Shown in pieces: positions 10,956 to 20,613 of a DNA stretch of 64,000 nt. Position 1 is the first letter of the stretch. Every line of letters begins with the position of its first letter. The DNA is from Massilia sp. Root351. GTDB lineage: Bacteria > Pseudomonadota > Gammaproteobacteria > Burkholderiales > Burkholderiaceae_D. Made by a program: the position numbers and the translations under genes. The stretch lies in the NCBI RefSeq assembly GCF_001425045.1, contig NZ_LMDJ01000023.1:385420-449419 (forward strand), read 5' to 3'. The notes under the pieces are model-generated. The model did not search any database and was not told the DNA's origin. It was given only the letters and a program-made list of their open reading frames with translations.

Positions 10956-11270
10956 TTCTGTCTCCTCTTATTTTGTGTCTACTCAAGTTCGCCCGCCGGT
11001 TTTATCCGCCGGCGGTGCCAGGTGATCACTTTATTAACGTAGAGACTAATCATTTTGGCCTGACCAGTCAATCAGGCTTCGCTCAACTACTTGATTATTT
11101 CCGCCGCATTGCAGCATAACGAGCACGTTTCAATCAACGATATGATTATTTCGTTCTTAGTCATCATGTTGATTGCTTCCGCATTGACACCCCATACCCC
11201 GCTGATTTCTACTGATTGCAGTTGCCCTGACGGCAAAAAGTCACACATACCCCACAACGGAGATCAGCAA
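10956..11270. promoter_or_regulatory. Divergent rhaR/rhaD control region
   Basis: This gene-free 315 bp is AT-richer than its surroundings. Three direct copies of a TGATT-NN-TTC element start at 11092 (TGATTATTTCC), 11143 (TGATTATTTCG) and 11170 (TGATTGCTTCC). An AATCA/TGATT inverted pair overlaps the second copy. A possible rhaD promoter is TTGACA (11184-11189), 17 bp, TTCTAC (11207-11212); the -10 is poor. A 7-bp GC hairpin (10993-11015) without a T-tract lies in the rhaR leader. The repeats are candidate RhaR sites. The repeats are seen directly; their function is inferred. Confidence 0.5.
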
Positions 11271-13370
11271 ATGAAAGACCCGAAGCAGAAAGAACCGATC
11301 GCTTCCCTATGGAATGACAGCGCCGCCGCCGCCATGAGCGAGCCGGAACTGCTGCTGTACCGTTCCAACCTGTTGGGTTCGGACCTGCGCATTACCAATT
11401 TCGGCGGCGGCAATACCTCCGCCAAGGTCATGATGGCCGACCCGCTCAGCGGCGAACAGGTGGAAGTGCTGTGGGTGAAAGGTTCCGGCGGCGATCTGGG
11501 CAGCATCAAGCTGGACGGCTTCTCCACGCTGTACATGGACAAGCTGCAGGCGCTCAAGCAGCGCTACCGCGGCCTGGCGCTCGAAGACGAGATGGTGGCT
11601 TACCTGCCGCACTGCACCTTCAACCTGAATCCGCGCGCCGCCAGTATCGACACCCCGCTGCACGCCTACATCGACCGCAAGCATGTCGACCATATGCATC
11701 CGGACTCCTGCATCGCCATCGCGGCGTGCAAGAACAGCGAAGCGCTGACCGCCAAGATCTTCGAAGGCGAACTGGGCTGGCTGCCTTGGCAGCGTCCAGG
11801 CTACGATCTCGGCCTGAAGCTGGAAGCGCTGTCGAAATCGCAGCCGCAGCTGAAGGGCATCATCCTGGAGGGCCACGGCCTGTTCACCTGGGGCGATACC
11901 GCCAAGAGCTGCTACGAAACCACGCTCAACATCATCAAGCGCGCCGAGGAATGGCTGGCAGCGAACGTCAAGCAACCCGTGTTCGGCGGCGCCGGCACCA
12001 CGCCGCTGGCGGCCGAAGCACGCTCCGCGCTGGCGGCCAAACTGATGCCTGTCCTGCGCGGCAAGATCAGCCAGGACGAATACAAGCTGGGCCACTTCGA
12101 CGACAGCGACGCGGTACTGGAATTCGTGTGCAGCAAAGACCTGGCGCCGCTGGCAGCGCTGGGTACTTCCTGCCCGGACCACTTCCTGCGCACCAAGATC
12201 CGTCCCTTCGTGATCGATTTCGATCCGGCCAAGCCGGACTTCGACGGCCTGGTGGCCGGCCTGGACGCGCAGCTGGAAGCCTACCGCGCCGACTATCGTG
12301 CCTACCACGAGCGCTGCAAGCATGACAACAGCCCAGCCGTGCGTGACGCCAATCCGATCATCTACCTGATTCCTGGCGTGGGCATGCTGTCGTTCGCCAA
12401 GGACAAGGCCACCGCGCGCATCGCCGGCGAGTTCTACGTCAACGCCATCAACGTGATGCGCGGCGCGAACGGCGTGGACACCTACGTCGGCCTGCCGGAG
12501 CAGGAAGCGTTCGACATCGAATACTGGCTGCTGGAAGAAGCGAAACTGCAGCGCATGCCCAAACCGAAAAGCCTGGCCGGCCGCATCGCGCTGGTAACCG
12601 GCGGCGCCGGCGGCATCGGCCAGGCGGTTGCCCGCCAGCTGCTGCAAGAGGGCGCATGCGTGATGCTGACCGATATCGATGCCGAGGCACTGGAACAGGC
12701 CCACAAAGACCTGGCCAGGGCCGCAGGCAAGGACAGCGTGGGCAGCATCGTCGCCAACATCACCAGCGAACAGGCGGTGGAGGACGTGATCAACGCTTCG
12801 GCGCTGCGTTTCGGCGGCATCGACCTGCTGGTCTCCAACGCCGGCATCGCCTCGTCGGCGCCGCTGGACGAGACCACGCTGGAAATCTGGAACCGCAACC
12901 AGGACATCCTGGTGACCGGCTACTTCCTGGCCAGCCGCGCCGCGTTCCGCATCATGAAGCAGCAGAAGCTGGGTGGCAGCATGGTGTTCGTGGCGTCCAA
13001 GAACGGCCTGGTGGCCTCGGCCGGCGCATCGGCATACTGCACCGCAAAGGCTGCCGAAATCCACCTGGCCCGCTGCATCGCGCTGGAAGGCGCGCCGCAC
13101 GGCATCCGCGTCAACGTGGTCAACCCGGACGCCGTGATCCGCGGCTCCCGCATCTGGGACGGGAAATGGAAGCAGGAACGCGCTCAGTCGAATAAAATCG
13201 GCGCGGACGACGTGGAAGATTTCTACCGCCAGCGCAGCATGCTGAAACTGAGCGTGCTGCCTGAAGATATCGCCGAAGCGGTGTACTTCCTGGCCAGCGA
13301 CAAGGCAGGCAAGAGCACCGGCAACATCCTGAATGTGGACGCCGGCAACGCGGCCGCCTTCACGCGTTAA
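11271..13370 (+). CDS. rhaD: Bifunctional rhamnulose-1-phosphate aldolase / short-chain dehydrogenase
   Basis: Fusion enzyme of 699 residues. The N-terminal class II aldolase/adducin domain (about 25-400) should cleave L-rhamnulose 1-phosphate to DHAP and L-lactaldehyde; its metal-binding histidines are in DHMHPDS and EGHGLFTWG. The C-terminal SDR domain (about 430-699) has the NAD motif TGGAGGIGQA and the catalytic Ser-Tyr-Lys set (VASKNG, then YCTAK), and would oxidise the lactaldehyde. This fusion is the known RhaD/RhaE type of Rhizobium and many proteobacteria. CGGAG lies 9 bp before the ATG. A longer upstream frame lacks a ribosome site. rhaI follows after 56 bp. Confidence 0.9.
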   Translation: MKDPKQKEPIASLWNDSAAAAMSEPELLLYRSNLLGSDLRITNFGGGNTSAKVMMADPLSGEQVEVLWVKGSGGDLGSIKLDGFSTLYMDKLQALKQRYRGLALEDEMVAYLPHCTFNLNPRAASIDTPLHAYIDRKHVDHMHPDSCIAIAACKNSEALTAKIFEGELGWLPWQRPGYDLGLKLEALSKSQPQLKGIILEGHGLFTWGDTAKSCYETTLNIIKRAEEWLAANVKQPVFGGAGTTPLAAEARSALAAKLMPVLRGKISQDEYKLGHFDDSDAVLEFVCSKDLAPLAALGTSCPDHFLRTKIRPFVIDFDPAKPDFDGLVAGLDAQLEAYRADYRAYHERCKHDNSPAVRDANPIIYLIPGVGMLSFAKDKATARIAGEFYVNAINVMRGANGVDTYVGLPEQEAFDIEYWLLEEAKLQRMPKPKSLAGRIALVTGGAGGIGQAVARQLLQEGACVMLTDIDAEALEQAHKDLARAAGKDSVGSIVANITSEQAVEDVINASALRFGGIDLLVSNAGIASSAPLDETTLEIWNRNQDILVTGYFLASRAAFRIMKQQKLGGSMVFVASKNGLVASAGASAYCTAKAAEIHLARCIALEGAPHGIRVNVVNPDAVIRGSRIWDGKWKQERAQSNKIGADDVEDFYRQRSMLKLSVLPEDIAEAVYFLASDKAGKSTGNILNVDAGNAAAFTR

Positions 13371-13426
13371 TATGCAGGGGGCGGGCCGCGGCCCGCTTCG
13401 TAAAAAGAATAGAGATGGAGACTGGA

Positions 13427-14722
13427 ATGAGCACTTTGATCGACGCTGGCCGCGTGGCCGAACACAACGCAAAACTGGAAGCTAACCTGCAGGCCGACTA
13501 CGACGCGCTGGCCGGCGTGCTGGCCCGCCGTGGCCAGGACATCGAGAAGCTGACCGCCGTCGCGCAACGCTTCGCGGTAGCGCTCCCGAGCTGGGGCGTG
13601 GGCACCGGCGGCACCCGCTTCGCGCGTTTCCCGGGCAAAGGCGAGCCGCGCAACGTGTTCGAAAAAATGGAAGACTGCGGCGTGATCCACCAGCTCACGC
13701 GCGCCACCCCGAGCGTGTCGCTGCACTTCCCATGGGATAAGACCACCGACCCGAGCGCGCTGCGCCAGCAGGCCGAAGGCTATGGCCTGGGCTTCGACGC
13801 GGTCAACTCGAACACCTTCCAGGACCAGCAGGGCCAGGAACATAGCTACAAGTACGGCAGCCTGACCTCGCAGGACGCGGCCACCCGCGCGCAGGCGGTT
13901 GCGCACAATATCGAATGCATCGAACTGGGCAAGGCGCTCGGCTCGAAAGGCCTGACCGTGTGGGTGGGCGACGGCGCCAACTTCCCCGGCCAGCACAACC
14001 TGCGCGGCGCGCTGGAACGCTACCTGGACAGCGCGCGCGGCATTTACGCGGCCCTGCCGGACGACTGGCAGATGTACATCGAGCACAAGCTGTTCGAACC
14101 TGCGTTCTACGCCACCACCATCGCCGACTGGGGCACCAGCTTCGCCTGCGCGCAGCAACTGGGCCCGAAGGCGAAATGCCTGGTCGACCTGGGCCACCAC
14201 GCGCCCAACACCAATATCGAGATGATCGTGGCGCGCCTGGCGCAGTTCGGCAAGCTGGGCGGCTTCCATTTCAACGACAGCAAGTACGGCGACGACGACC
14301 TGGACTCGGGCAGCATCAACCCCTTCCAGCTGTTCCTGGTCTTCAACGAGCTGGCCGACGCGGAGCAGCGCGACGGCGCCAACTTCAATCCGGCCTACAT
14401 GCTGGACCAGTCGCACAACGTGACCGATCCAATCGAAAGCCTGATGAACAGCGCCGCTGAAGTGCAGCGCGCAGCGGTCCAGGCTGCGCTGGTGGATCGC
14501 TCGGCGCTCAAGCAGTACCAGGAAGCCAACGACGCGCTGCAATCGGCGCAGGCGCTGAAACAGGCCTACCGCACCGACGTCAGTGCCATCCTGGCCATGG
14601 CCCGCGTGCGTTCCGGCGGCGCCATCGATCCGGTGGCATGCTACCGCGCTTCGGGCTACCGCGAAAAGGCAGCCGAAGCACGTCCAGCAAAGGCAGGCGC
14701 CAGCAGCAGCGGCATCGTCTAA
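13427..14722 (+). CDS. rhaI: L-rhamnose isomerase (RhaI type)
   Basis: Converts L-rhamnose to L-rhamnulose in the cytoplasm; 431 residues, of the Pseudomonas stutzeri/Rhizobium RhaI group rather than E. coli RhaA. Metal and substrate residues of the xylose-isomerase-like barrel are visible in IEHKLFEPAFYATTIADWG, LVDLGHHAPNTNIEM and GGFHFNDSKYGDDDLDSG. I chose the second ATG (MSTLID) because GGAG stands 7 bp before it; the ATG 12 bp upstream has no site. It lies between rhaD and the GH106 gene, 21 bp from the latter. Confidence 0.9.
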   Translation: MSTLIDAGRVAEHNAKLEANLQADYDALAGVLARRGQDIEKLTAVAQRFAVALPSWGVGTGGTRFARFPGKGEPRNVFEKMEDCGVIHQLTRATPSVSLHFPWDKTTDPSALRQQAEGYGLGFDAVNSNTFQDQQGQEHSYKYGSLTSQDAATRAQAVAHNIECIELGKALGSKGLTVWVGDGANFPGQHNLRGALERYLDSARGIYAALPDDWQMYIEHKLFEPAFYATTIADWGTSFACAQQLGPKAKCLVDLGHHAPNTNIEMIVARLAQFGKLGGFHFNDSKYGDDDLDSGSINPFQLFLVFNELADAEQRDGANFNPAYMLDQSHNVTDPIESLMNSAAEVQRAAVQAALVDRSALKQYQEANDALQSAQALKQAYRTDVSAILAMARVRSGGAIDPVACYRASGYREKAAEARPAKAGASSSGIV

Positions 14723-14743
14723 GCCTTCGCCCGGAGTCTATCG

Positions 14744-17644
14744 ATGAGCAAGCGCACCATGCGCAGGACGGCGGCTACGCGTAACATTTCCTCAACATGG
14801 CTCGCTGCGGCTGTGGCTGCCGCAGTGGCCGCCATGGCTGCCGGCGGCGCGCTTGCCTCGGCCGGCGCCGGTGCCGCAGCGGCTGGCGCGAGTGCGGCGG
14901 CTGCCCCCGGTGCCGCTGGCGGCGCCAAGCCGTACGTGCCGCCGGCGGCGGTGCGGTTCAACCGCGTGGCAGACGTTGCCGAACGGCTGGCGGCCCCGCC
15001 GGACGACGCCAAAGCCTTGGTGCGCTGGTGGTGGTTCGGCCCCAACGTAGTCAAATCGCAGCTCGAGCGCGAAATGCAGGCCATGAAGGCGGGCGGCTTC
15101 GGCGGTTTCGAGATCCAGCCGGTATACCCGATGGAGCTGGACGACCCGGCGCGCGGCATCCGCAACGTTCCCTATCTTTCCCCCGAATTCCTCGACGCGC
15201 TCGGCTTCGTCAACATGAAAGCGCACGAGCAGAAGCTGCGCGTGGACATGACGCTGGCCAGCGGCTGGCCATACGGCGGTCCCAACGTGCCGGTCACCGA
15301 AGCGGCAAGCCGCATGCGGGTCGCTGCCGTCGCCATCCCCGCCAATGCCGAATCATGGCCGCTGCCGTCCGTCATGAGCGGCGAAAAGCTGGTGGCCGCC
15401 TTTATCGGCGAGGGTACAGACAAGCAGTACGACGCCACCAAGCTGCGCCTGATCGGGCCAGCGGACGCCCAATCGGCCGGCCCCGGGCGCGCCTCCGCCG
15501 CGCCGGCCGCGCAAGACCGCGTGGCCGTGTACTACATCGCCAGCCGCACCGGCCAGCAAGTCAAGCGCGCCGCGCTCGGCGCCGAAGGCTTCGTACTGGA
15601 CCACCTGAGCCGCACCGCCATCGACCACCACCTGAACGCTGTCGCCGAGCCACTGCTCAAGGCCTTCGGCGACCGGCCGCCGTACGCCGTGTTTTCGGAT
15701 AGCCTGGAAGTCTACGGCACCGACTGGACCGACGATTTCCTGTCCGAGTTCCGGCGCCGCCGCGGCTACGACCTGAAGCCGCACCTGCCTGCCGTCTACA
15801 GCGGGCAGGGGCCGGACGCAGGCGCGTTGCGCCGCGACTGGGCGCTCACGCAAACGGAACTGGTCAACGAACGCTACCTGACCCCGCTGAACGACTGGGC
15901 CACCGCCCACCGCACGCAGTTCCGATCCCAGACTTACGGCGAGCCGGCCGTCTCCATGTCCAGCAACCGCCTGGTGGCGCTGCCGGAAGGCGAGGGACCG
16001 CAGTTCCGCAGCTTCTCGTTCACCCGGCTGGCCACGTCGGCCGGCCACCTGTACAACCGTCCGGTGGTCTCCGCCGAGACCTGGACCTGGCTCAACTCGC
16101 CTGCCTTCAGCGCCACGCCGCTGGACATGAAAGTCGAAGCGGACCGCATGCTGCTGCAGGGCGTCAACCAGTTCGTCGGCCATGGCTGGCCGTATACGCC
16201 GCCTGGTGCGCAGGAACCCGGCTATGCCTTTTACGCCGCCGCCGTCTTCAACGACCACCAGCCATGGTGGAGCGTCATGCCGGACGTGAACGCCTATCTG
16301 CAGCGCACCAGCTATTTGCTGCGTCAGGGGCATCCGGCGAACCGGGTCGCCGTGCTGCTGCCGAATGACGACGTCTACGCCGCACTCAAGCCGGCCAAGG
16401 TATCGCTGTCGGCCGAAATGCACAAGCACGTGACGCCGCTGCTGACGGAGCAGATTCTCGACAGCGGCCATAATTTCGACTATATCGACGCCGAGTCCAT
16501 CCTGGCGCAGGACATCAAGCACGACGTGGTCGTCATGCCGCACGTAACCAGGCTGGCGCCAGACGTGCTGGCCAGGCTGCATGCTTACGTGCGGAACGGC
16601 GGCAAGATCATCGCGGTCGGCAGCAAGCCGTCCCTGGCGCCCGGCTATGCCGATGCCGCCCGCCTCAGCGCCAAGGTCGCGGCCATATCGGATCTCATGT
16701 TCGGTTCCGGTTCGCGGGCGCAGTTGGTGGGCGACGACGGCGCCGTGGGCGCGGCGCTGAAGAAGGCGCTGCCGGGCGATCTGCGCCTGGCAACGGATCA
16801 GTCCGACGTCGGCTTCATCCGGCGCAAGCTGGCCGACGGCGATATCTACTTCATCGCCAATACCAGCAACCGGGAAGTCCGCACCACCGCGACGCTAGCT
16901 AACACGCGCCGCTCGGCCGCGTGGTGGGATCCGCAGGACGGCAAAGTCACGCCGGCCGACGTGAAGTCCGGCTTCGCGCTGACCCTGGCGCCCTACGAGT
17001 CGCGCGTGCTGGTGCTGTCCGACACGGCGCAGGCCACCGTGCCCCGCGCAGCCGGTTCAGCCGGCGCGCCTGGCGTCGCCACGCCGGCGAGCGCGCCGGC
17101 GCTCCTGGCGGACCTGAGCCGCGACTGGCGGCTGGCTTTCCCCGGCGCCCAGCCGCAGGCCATGCCAGAGCTGCGTTCCTGGACCGACACCCCCGCGAAA
17201 CGCTACTACTCCGGCGAAGGCGTCTACACGAAAGACGTGAACCTGCCGGCAGCGCCGCAGGCAGGCTCGCGCGTCACGCTGGACTTTGGCCCCGGCGCAC
17301 CGCTGGACAGCACGCCCAAGGTCCCGGCAGGTATGCGCGCTATGCTGGAAAGCCCCGTGCGTGAAGCCGCCGTGGTCTATATCAACGGCCAGCGCGCCGG
17401 CTCGGTCTGGAAGCCGCCGTACCAGCTCGATGTCACCCCATGGCTCAAAGCAGGCAGCAATCGCATCGAAGTGCGCGTCGCCAATCTCGCGCTGAACGGC
17501 CTCGCCGGCCAGGAACGCCCCGACTACCGTCTGCTGTCCGCCCGCTACGGGCAGCGCTTCGTCCCGCAGGACACCCACCTGATCGAGCCCAGGCCATCCG
17601 GCATGCTCGGCCCCGTGCTCCTGCTGTCAGAGCAAATCAAATGA
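14744..17644 (+). CDS. GH106-family alpha-L-rhamnosidase, secreted
   Basis: Releases terminal alpha-L-rhamnose from rhamnogalacturonan or oligosaccharides, feeding the rha pathway of the same transcript. The protein has 966 residues with a long Arg/Lys-initiated, Ala-rich signal region (1-50). GH106 hallmarks are near the N-terminus: ALVRWWWFGPNVVKSQLE, MKAGGFGGFEIQPVYP and VDMTLASGWPYGGPN. The C-terminal 150 residues form a beta-sandwich (INGQRAGSVWKPPYQLDVTP). CGGAG precedes the ATG by 8-9 bp. Only 21 bp separate it from rhaI, with no terminator, so it is probably in the rhaDI operon. The family call is firm; the linkage it cleaves is inferred from context. Confidence 0.87.
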   Translation: MSKRTMRRTAATRNISSTWLAAAVAAAVAAMAAGGALASAGAGAAAAGASAAAAPGAAGGAKPYVPPAAVRFNRVADVAERLAAPPDDAKALVRWWWFGPNVVKSQLEREMQAMKAGGFGGFEIQPVYPMELDDPARGIRNVPYLSPEFLDALGFVNMKAHEQKLRVDMTLASGWPYGGPNVPVTEAASRMRVAAVAIPANAESWPLPSVMSGEKLVAAFIGEGTDKQYDATKLRLIGPADAQSAGPGRASAAPAAQDRVAVYYIASRTGQQVKRAALGAEGFVLDHLSRTAIDHHLNAVAEPLLKAFGDRPPYAVFSDSLEVYGTDWTDDFLSEFRRRRGYDLKPHLPAVYSGQGPDAGALRRDWALTQTELVNERYLTPLNDWATAHRTQFRSQTYGEPAVSMSSNRLVALPEGEGPQFRSFSFTRLATSAGHLYNRPVVSAETWTWLNSPAFSATPLDMKVEADRMLLQGVNQFVGHGWPYTPPGAQEPGYAFYAAAVFNDHQPWWSVMPDVNAYLQRTSYLLRQGHPANRVAVLLPNDDVYAALKPAKVSLSAEMHKHVTPLLTEQILDSGHNFDYIDAESILAQDIKHDVVVMPHVTRLAPDVLARLHAYVRNGGKIIAVGSKPSLAPGYADAARLSAKVAAISDLMFGSGSRAQLVGDDGAVGAALKKALPGDLRLATDQSDVGFIRRKLADGDIYFIANTSNREVRTTATLANTRRSAAWWDPQDGKVTPADVKSGFALTLAPYESRVLVLSDTAQATVPRAAGSAGAPGVATPASAPALLADLSRDWRLAFPGAQPQAMPELRSWTDTPAKRYYSGEGVYTKDVNLPAAPQAGSRVTLDFGPGAPLDSTPKVPAGMRAMLESPVREAAVVYINGQRAGSVWKPPYQLDVTPWLKAGSNRIEVRVANLALNGLAGQERPDYRLLSARYGQRFVPQDTHLIEPRPSGMLGPVLLLSEQIK

Positions 17645-17652
17645 GGAACATC

Positions 17653-19101
17653 ATGCAGACAAACTGGATACGCGCCGCGCTGGCGGCCGGGTTGGCAGCG
17701 GTCATGGCGCTGGCCATGCCGGCCGCCAGCGCCAAGGACTATAGTGTGGACAAATACGGCGCCAAGGGCGACGGCACGACCATCAACACCAAGGCCATCC
17801 AGGCCGCCATCGATGCGGCGGCCAAGGACGGCGGCCGCGTCGTATTCCCGGCCGGGACTTACCTGAGCGGCTCCATTTTCGTCAAGAGCGGCGTCACGCT
17901 CAACGTGGGGAAGGGCGCCACCATCCTCGGTTCGCAGAACATCCAGGACTATCCGGTCATGCCGACCCGTATTGCCGGCATCGAGATGAGCTGGCCGGCG
18001 GCGCTGGTAAACGTCTATGAGCAGAAGAACGCGGTAATCGAAGGGGAAGGCACCATCGACGGCGACGGAAAAATATTCTGGGACAGCTACTGGACCCTGC
18101 GCAAGGAGTACGAACCGCGCGGCCTGCGCTGGGCCTCGGACTACGACGCGCAGCGACCGCGCCTGGTACAGGTATTCAACTCCTCCAACGTGAAGGTCGG
18201 CGGCGGCCTGCTGCTGCGCCGGTCCGGCTTCTGGACGCTGCATATTTGCTACTCCAGCGACGTGACGGTGGACGGCGTTGTGATCCGCAACAATGAAGGC
18301 GGACGCGGACCGTCGACGGACGGCATCGACATCGATTCCTCCAAGCGCATCCTGGTGCAGAACGCCGACATCGCTGTCAACGACGATGCGCTGTGCCTGA
18401 AAGCCGGTCGCGATTCCGACGGCCAGCGGGTGGCCCGCACCACGGAGGACGTGGTTATCCGCGACTCCATCGTGCGCGACGGCGCCGCCGGTGTCACTTT
18501 CGGCAGCGAAACAGCAGGCGGCTTCCGCAATATCGAGGCCTACAACATCACCGTGGTCGGCAACGTACCGGTCGGTATCCTGTTCAAGTCCGCGCATACC
18601 CGGGGCGGCTTCGGCGAAAATCTGCGCCTGCACGATTTCAAGATGACGGACATCCCGGTCGTCATGCGCATCACCATGAACTGGAATCCGAGCTACAGCT
18701 ATGCCACCATTCCGCCGGAGATCAAGGACTATCCGCCGTACTGGAAAGTGCTGGCCACGCCGGTGCCGAAGGAAAAGGGCCGCGCATTCTTCCACGACGT
18801 GAGCATCTGGAACATCAAGGCCACCGGCGCGACCACGGCGTTCGAGGTCAGCGGCTACAAGGAAGTACCGCTGGAGCGTTTCAGCCTGAAGAATATCGAT
18901 ATCCAGGCCAGGCAGGGCGGCCATATCTATGACGTGAAGGATTGGCAGTTCACCGACGTAAAGCTGGCCATTACCGCGCCGGTGGAGTTGGAAGAGGCCG
19001 CTGCCGTGCGCGGCCTGCCTGCCGGCGCCAGCGTGGTGCGCCAGGTGCGCAAAGTGGAAGACCCATCGAAGAAGAGCTTTGAAGAACAGGACAAGACCTG
19101 A
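17653..19101 (+). CDS. GH28-family polygalacturonase/rhamnogalacturonan hydrolase, secreted
   Basis: Beta-helix glycosidase of the pectinase family, 482 residues. Signal peptide 1-24 (ending AASAKD) is followed by the pectate-lyase-like start YGAKGDGTTINTKAIQAAID. GH28 catalytic blocks are present: STDGIDIDSS and NDDALCLKAG supply the acidic residues, VTFGSETAGG replaces the usual G-H-G, and ILFKSAHTRGG stands for the RIK block. With GH105 and PL lyases beside it, rhamnogalacturonan or its galacturonosyl ends are the likely substrate. An alternative ATG at 17641 overlaps the GH106 stop (ATGA); I prefer 17653 because GAGGA lies 6 bp before it. Confidence 0.87.
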   Translation: MQTNWIRAALAAGLAAVMALAMPAASAKDYSVDKYGAKGDGTTINTKAIQAAIDAAAKDGGRVVFPAGTYLSGSIFVKSGVTLNVGKGATILGSQNIQDYPVMPTRIAGIEMSWPAALVNVYEQKNAVIEGEGTIDGDGKIFWDSYWTLRKEYEPRGLRWASDYDAQRPRLVQVFNSSNVKVGGGLLLRRSGFWTLHICYSSDVTVDGVVIRNNEGGRGPSTDGIDIDSSKRILVQNADIAVNDDALCLKAGRDSDGQRVARTTEDVVIRDSIVRDGAAGVTFGSETAGGFRNIEAYNITVVGNVPVGILFKSAHTRGGFGENLRLHDFKMTDIPVVMRITMNWNPSYSYATIPPEIKDYPPYWKVLATPVPKEKGRAFFHDVSIWNIKATGATTAFEVSGYKEVPLERFSLKNIDIQARQGGHIYDVKDWQFTDVKLAITAPVELEEAAAVRGLPAGASVVRQVRKVEDPSKKSFEEQDKT

Positions 19102-20300
19102 TGTTTAAGCAGACCACACTTTTCCTCTCCCTCGGCCTGGCGTTCGGGCTTGCCGCCGGCGCAGCCTCCGCCCAGCAGAGTTACCCCTTGCCGACTGCTG
19201 CCCAGCAAGCCATCGTCGAGAAGGACACCAGCCGCAAGTTCGGCGACGCGCCTGCCGACGGCGGGCCGCTGGCAACCGATCTCTCGCCCGCGCTGGAGCC
19301 GGCCGCCATCGACAAGGCCCTGCGCAAGGTGGCCGACTGGCAGCTGGACCGCACCATGCGCCATCTGGACAAGATCTGGACCTCGGCAGTGCTGTTTACC
19401 GGCTTCATGGCAGCCAGCGAAGCCACCGGCGACCCGAAATACCGCCACGCCATGCTGAGCATGGCCAAGGGTTTCAATTGGGAGCTGCGCACGCCGTATC
19501 CGAACGCGGACGATATCAGCGTGGCCCAGACCTACCTGGAGCTGTATGCGCTGGACCCGTCGCCGGAGAAGCTGGCGGCCACGCGCACCCAGCTGGACAT
19601 CCTGATCAACCTGAAAACGCTGAAGCCCGGCGACGACCGCCTGCCGTGGTGGTGGTGCGACGCGCTGTTCATGGCGCCGCCGGTCTGGCTCAAGATGTAC
19701 AAGGCCACCGGCGAGCGTAAATACCTGGACTACGTGCACGAACAATGGCAGAAGACCTACGATCTGCTGTACGACAAGCAGGAGCACTTGTACGCGCGTG
19801 ACGCGAGCTACATCGGCAAGACCGAGCCGAACGGCAAGAAGATCTTCTGGTCGCGTGGCGAAGGCTGGGTGTTGGGCGGGCTGGCGCGCAGCCTCGACTA
19901 CATTCCTGCGGACGACCCGAAGCGGCCGTTCTACATCCGGCAGTTGCGCGAGATGTCGGCCGCCGTGGCCAGGCTCCAGGGACCGGACGGCCTGTGGCAC
20001 GCCGGCTTGCTTGACCCGGCCACTTATCCGTTGCCCGAGATTTCGGGTTCGGCGCTATTCGTGTACGGCATGGCCTACGGCGTGAACAAGGGCTACCTGG
20101 ATGAGAAAACCTACCGCCCGGTGATCGAGCGCGCGTGGGCCGGTATCCTGAAGAGCGTTTACCAGGACGGCCGCCTGGGCGGCATCCAGCAAACCGGCGC
20201 GGAACCGGCGTTTTACCGGCCCGCGTCCAGTTACAACTACGGCGTGGGCGGCTTCCTGCTGGCTGCGGCCGAACTGAAGAAGATGGCGGTAAAAAAATGA
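19101..20300 (+). CDS. GH105 unsaturated rhamnogalacturonyl hydrolase (YteR-like)
   Basis: Removes the unsaturated galacturonic acid that lyases leave at the non-reducing end of rhamnogalacturonan oligosaccharides, exposing rhamnose for the GH106 enzyme. The 399-residue protein has a signal peptide (1-24, ending ASAQQ) and an (alpha/alpha)6 barrel. Family blocks include LPWWWCDALFMAPPVWLKMY, with the catalytic Asp, and FWSRGEGWVLGGLARSLDY. The motif YRPASSYNYGVGGFLLAA closes the protein. Its ATG shares one base with the GH28 stop and its own stop overlaps the mutarotase start. Being exported, it should act in the periplasm. Confidence 0.9.
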   Translation: MFKQTTLFLSLGLAFGLAAGAASAQQSYPLPTAAQQAIVEKDTSRKFGDAPADGGPLATDLSPALEPAAIDKALRKVADWQLDRTMRHLDKIWTSAVLFTGFMAASEATGDPKYRHAMLSMAKGFNWELRTPYPNADDISVAQTYLELYALDPSPEKLAATRTQLDILINLKTLKPGDDRLPWWWCDALFMAPPVWLKMYKATGERKYLDYVHEQWQKTYDLLYDKQEHLYARDASYIGKTEPNGKKIFWSRGEGWVLGGLARSLDYIPADDPKRPFYIRQLREMSAAVARLQGPDGLWHAGLLDPATYPLPEISGSALFVYGMAYGVNKGYLDEKTYRPVIERAWAGILKSVYQDGRLGGIQQTGAEPAFYRPASSYNYGVGGFLLAAAELKKMAVKK

Positions 20301-20611
20301 CGATACGCGCGTTCCGCATGAAACTGAAACCCGGCACGGTGGAGGAGTACCGCCGCCGGCACGACGAGCTGTGGCCGGACCTCGGCCGCGCGCTGGGCGA
20401 AGCAGGCATCTACGATTATTCCATCTTCCTCGACGAGGAAACGCTGCATCTGTTCGCGGTGCTCAAGCTGCGGCAGGAAAATCACATTGCCGAGCTGCCG
20501 AAGAAGGAAGTGATGCAGCGCTGGTGGGACTATATGGCCGACCTGATGGAAGTGGAACCCGGCAACCGGCCGCGCGAATGGCCGCTCGAGCAGATGTTCC
20601 ACTTCGCCTGA
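20297..20611 (+). CDS. rhaM: L-rhamnose mutarotase
   Basis: Interconverts alpha- and beta-L-rhamnose, supplying the anomer used by RhaI. The 104-residue length equals that of E. coli RhaM. The catalytic-site residues are recognisable: His22 in RRHDELWP, the Tyr in YDYSIFLD and the Trp pair in MQRWWDYM. It is called rhaU in the Rhizobium locus. ATGA overlap with the GH105 stop shows translational coupling. It is the last gene of the long rhaD-rhaI-GH106-GH28-GH105-rhaM run and has no signal peptide, so it works in the cytoplasm, unlike its three secreted predecessors. Confidence 0.93.
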   Translation: MTIRAFRMKLKPGTVEEYRRRHDELWPDLGRALGEAGIYDYSIFLDEETLHLFAVLKLRQENHIAELPKKEVMQRWWDYMADLMEVEPGNRPREWPLEQMFHFA

Positions 20612-20613
20612 TG

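Noticed and set aside
10993..11015. Terminator or attenuator in the rhaR leader
   Set aside because: The 7-bp GC stem has no T-tract in either direction and no leader peptide or riboswitch core is visible.
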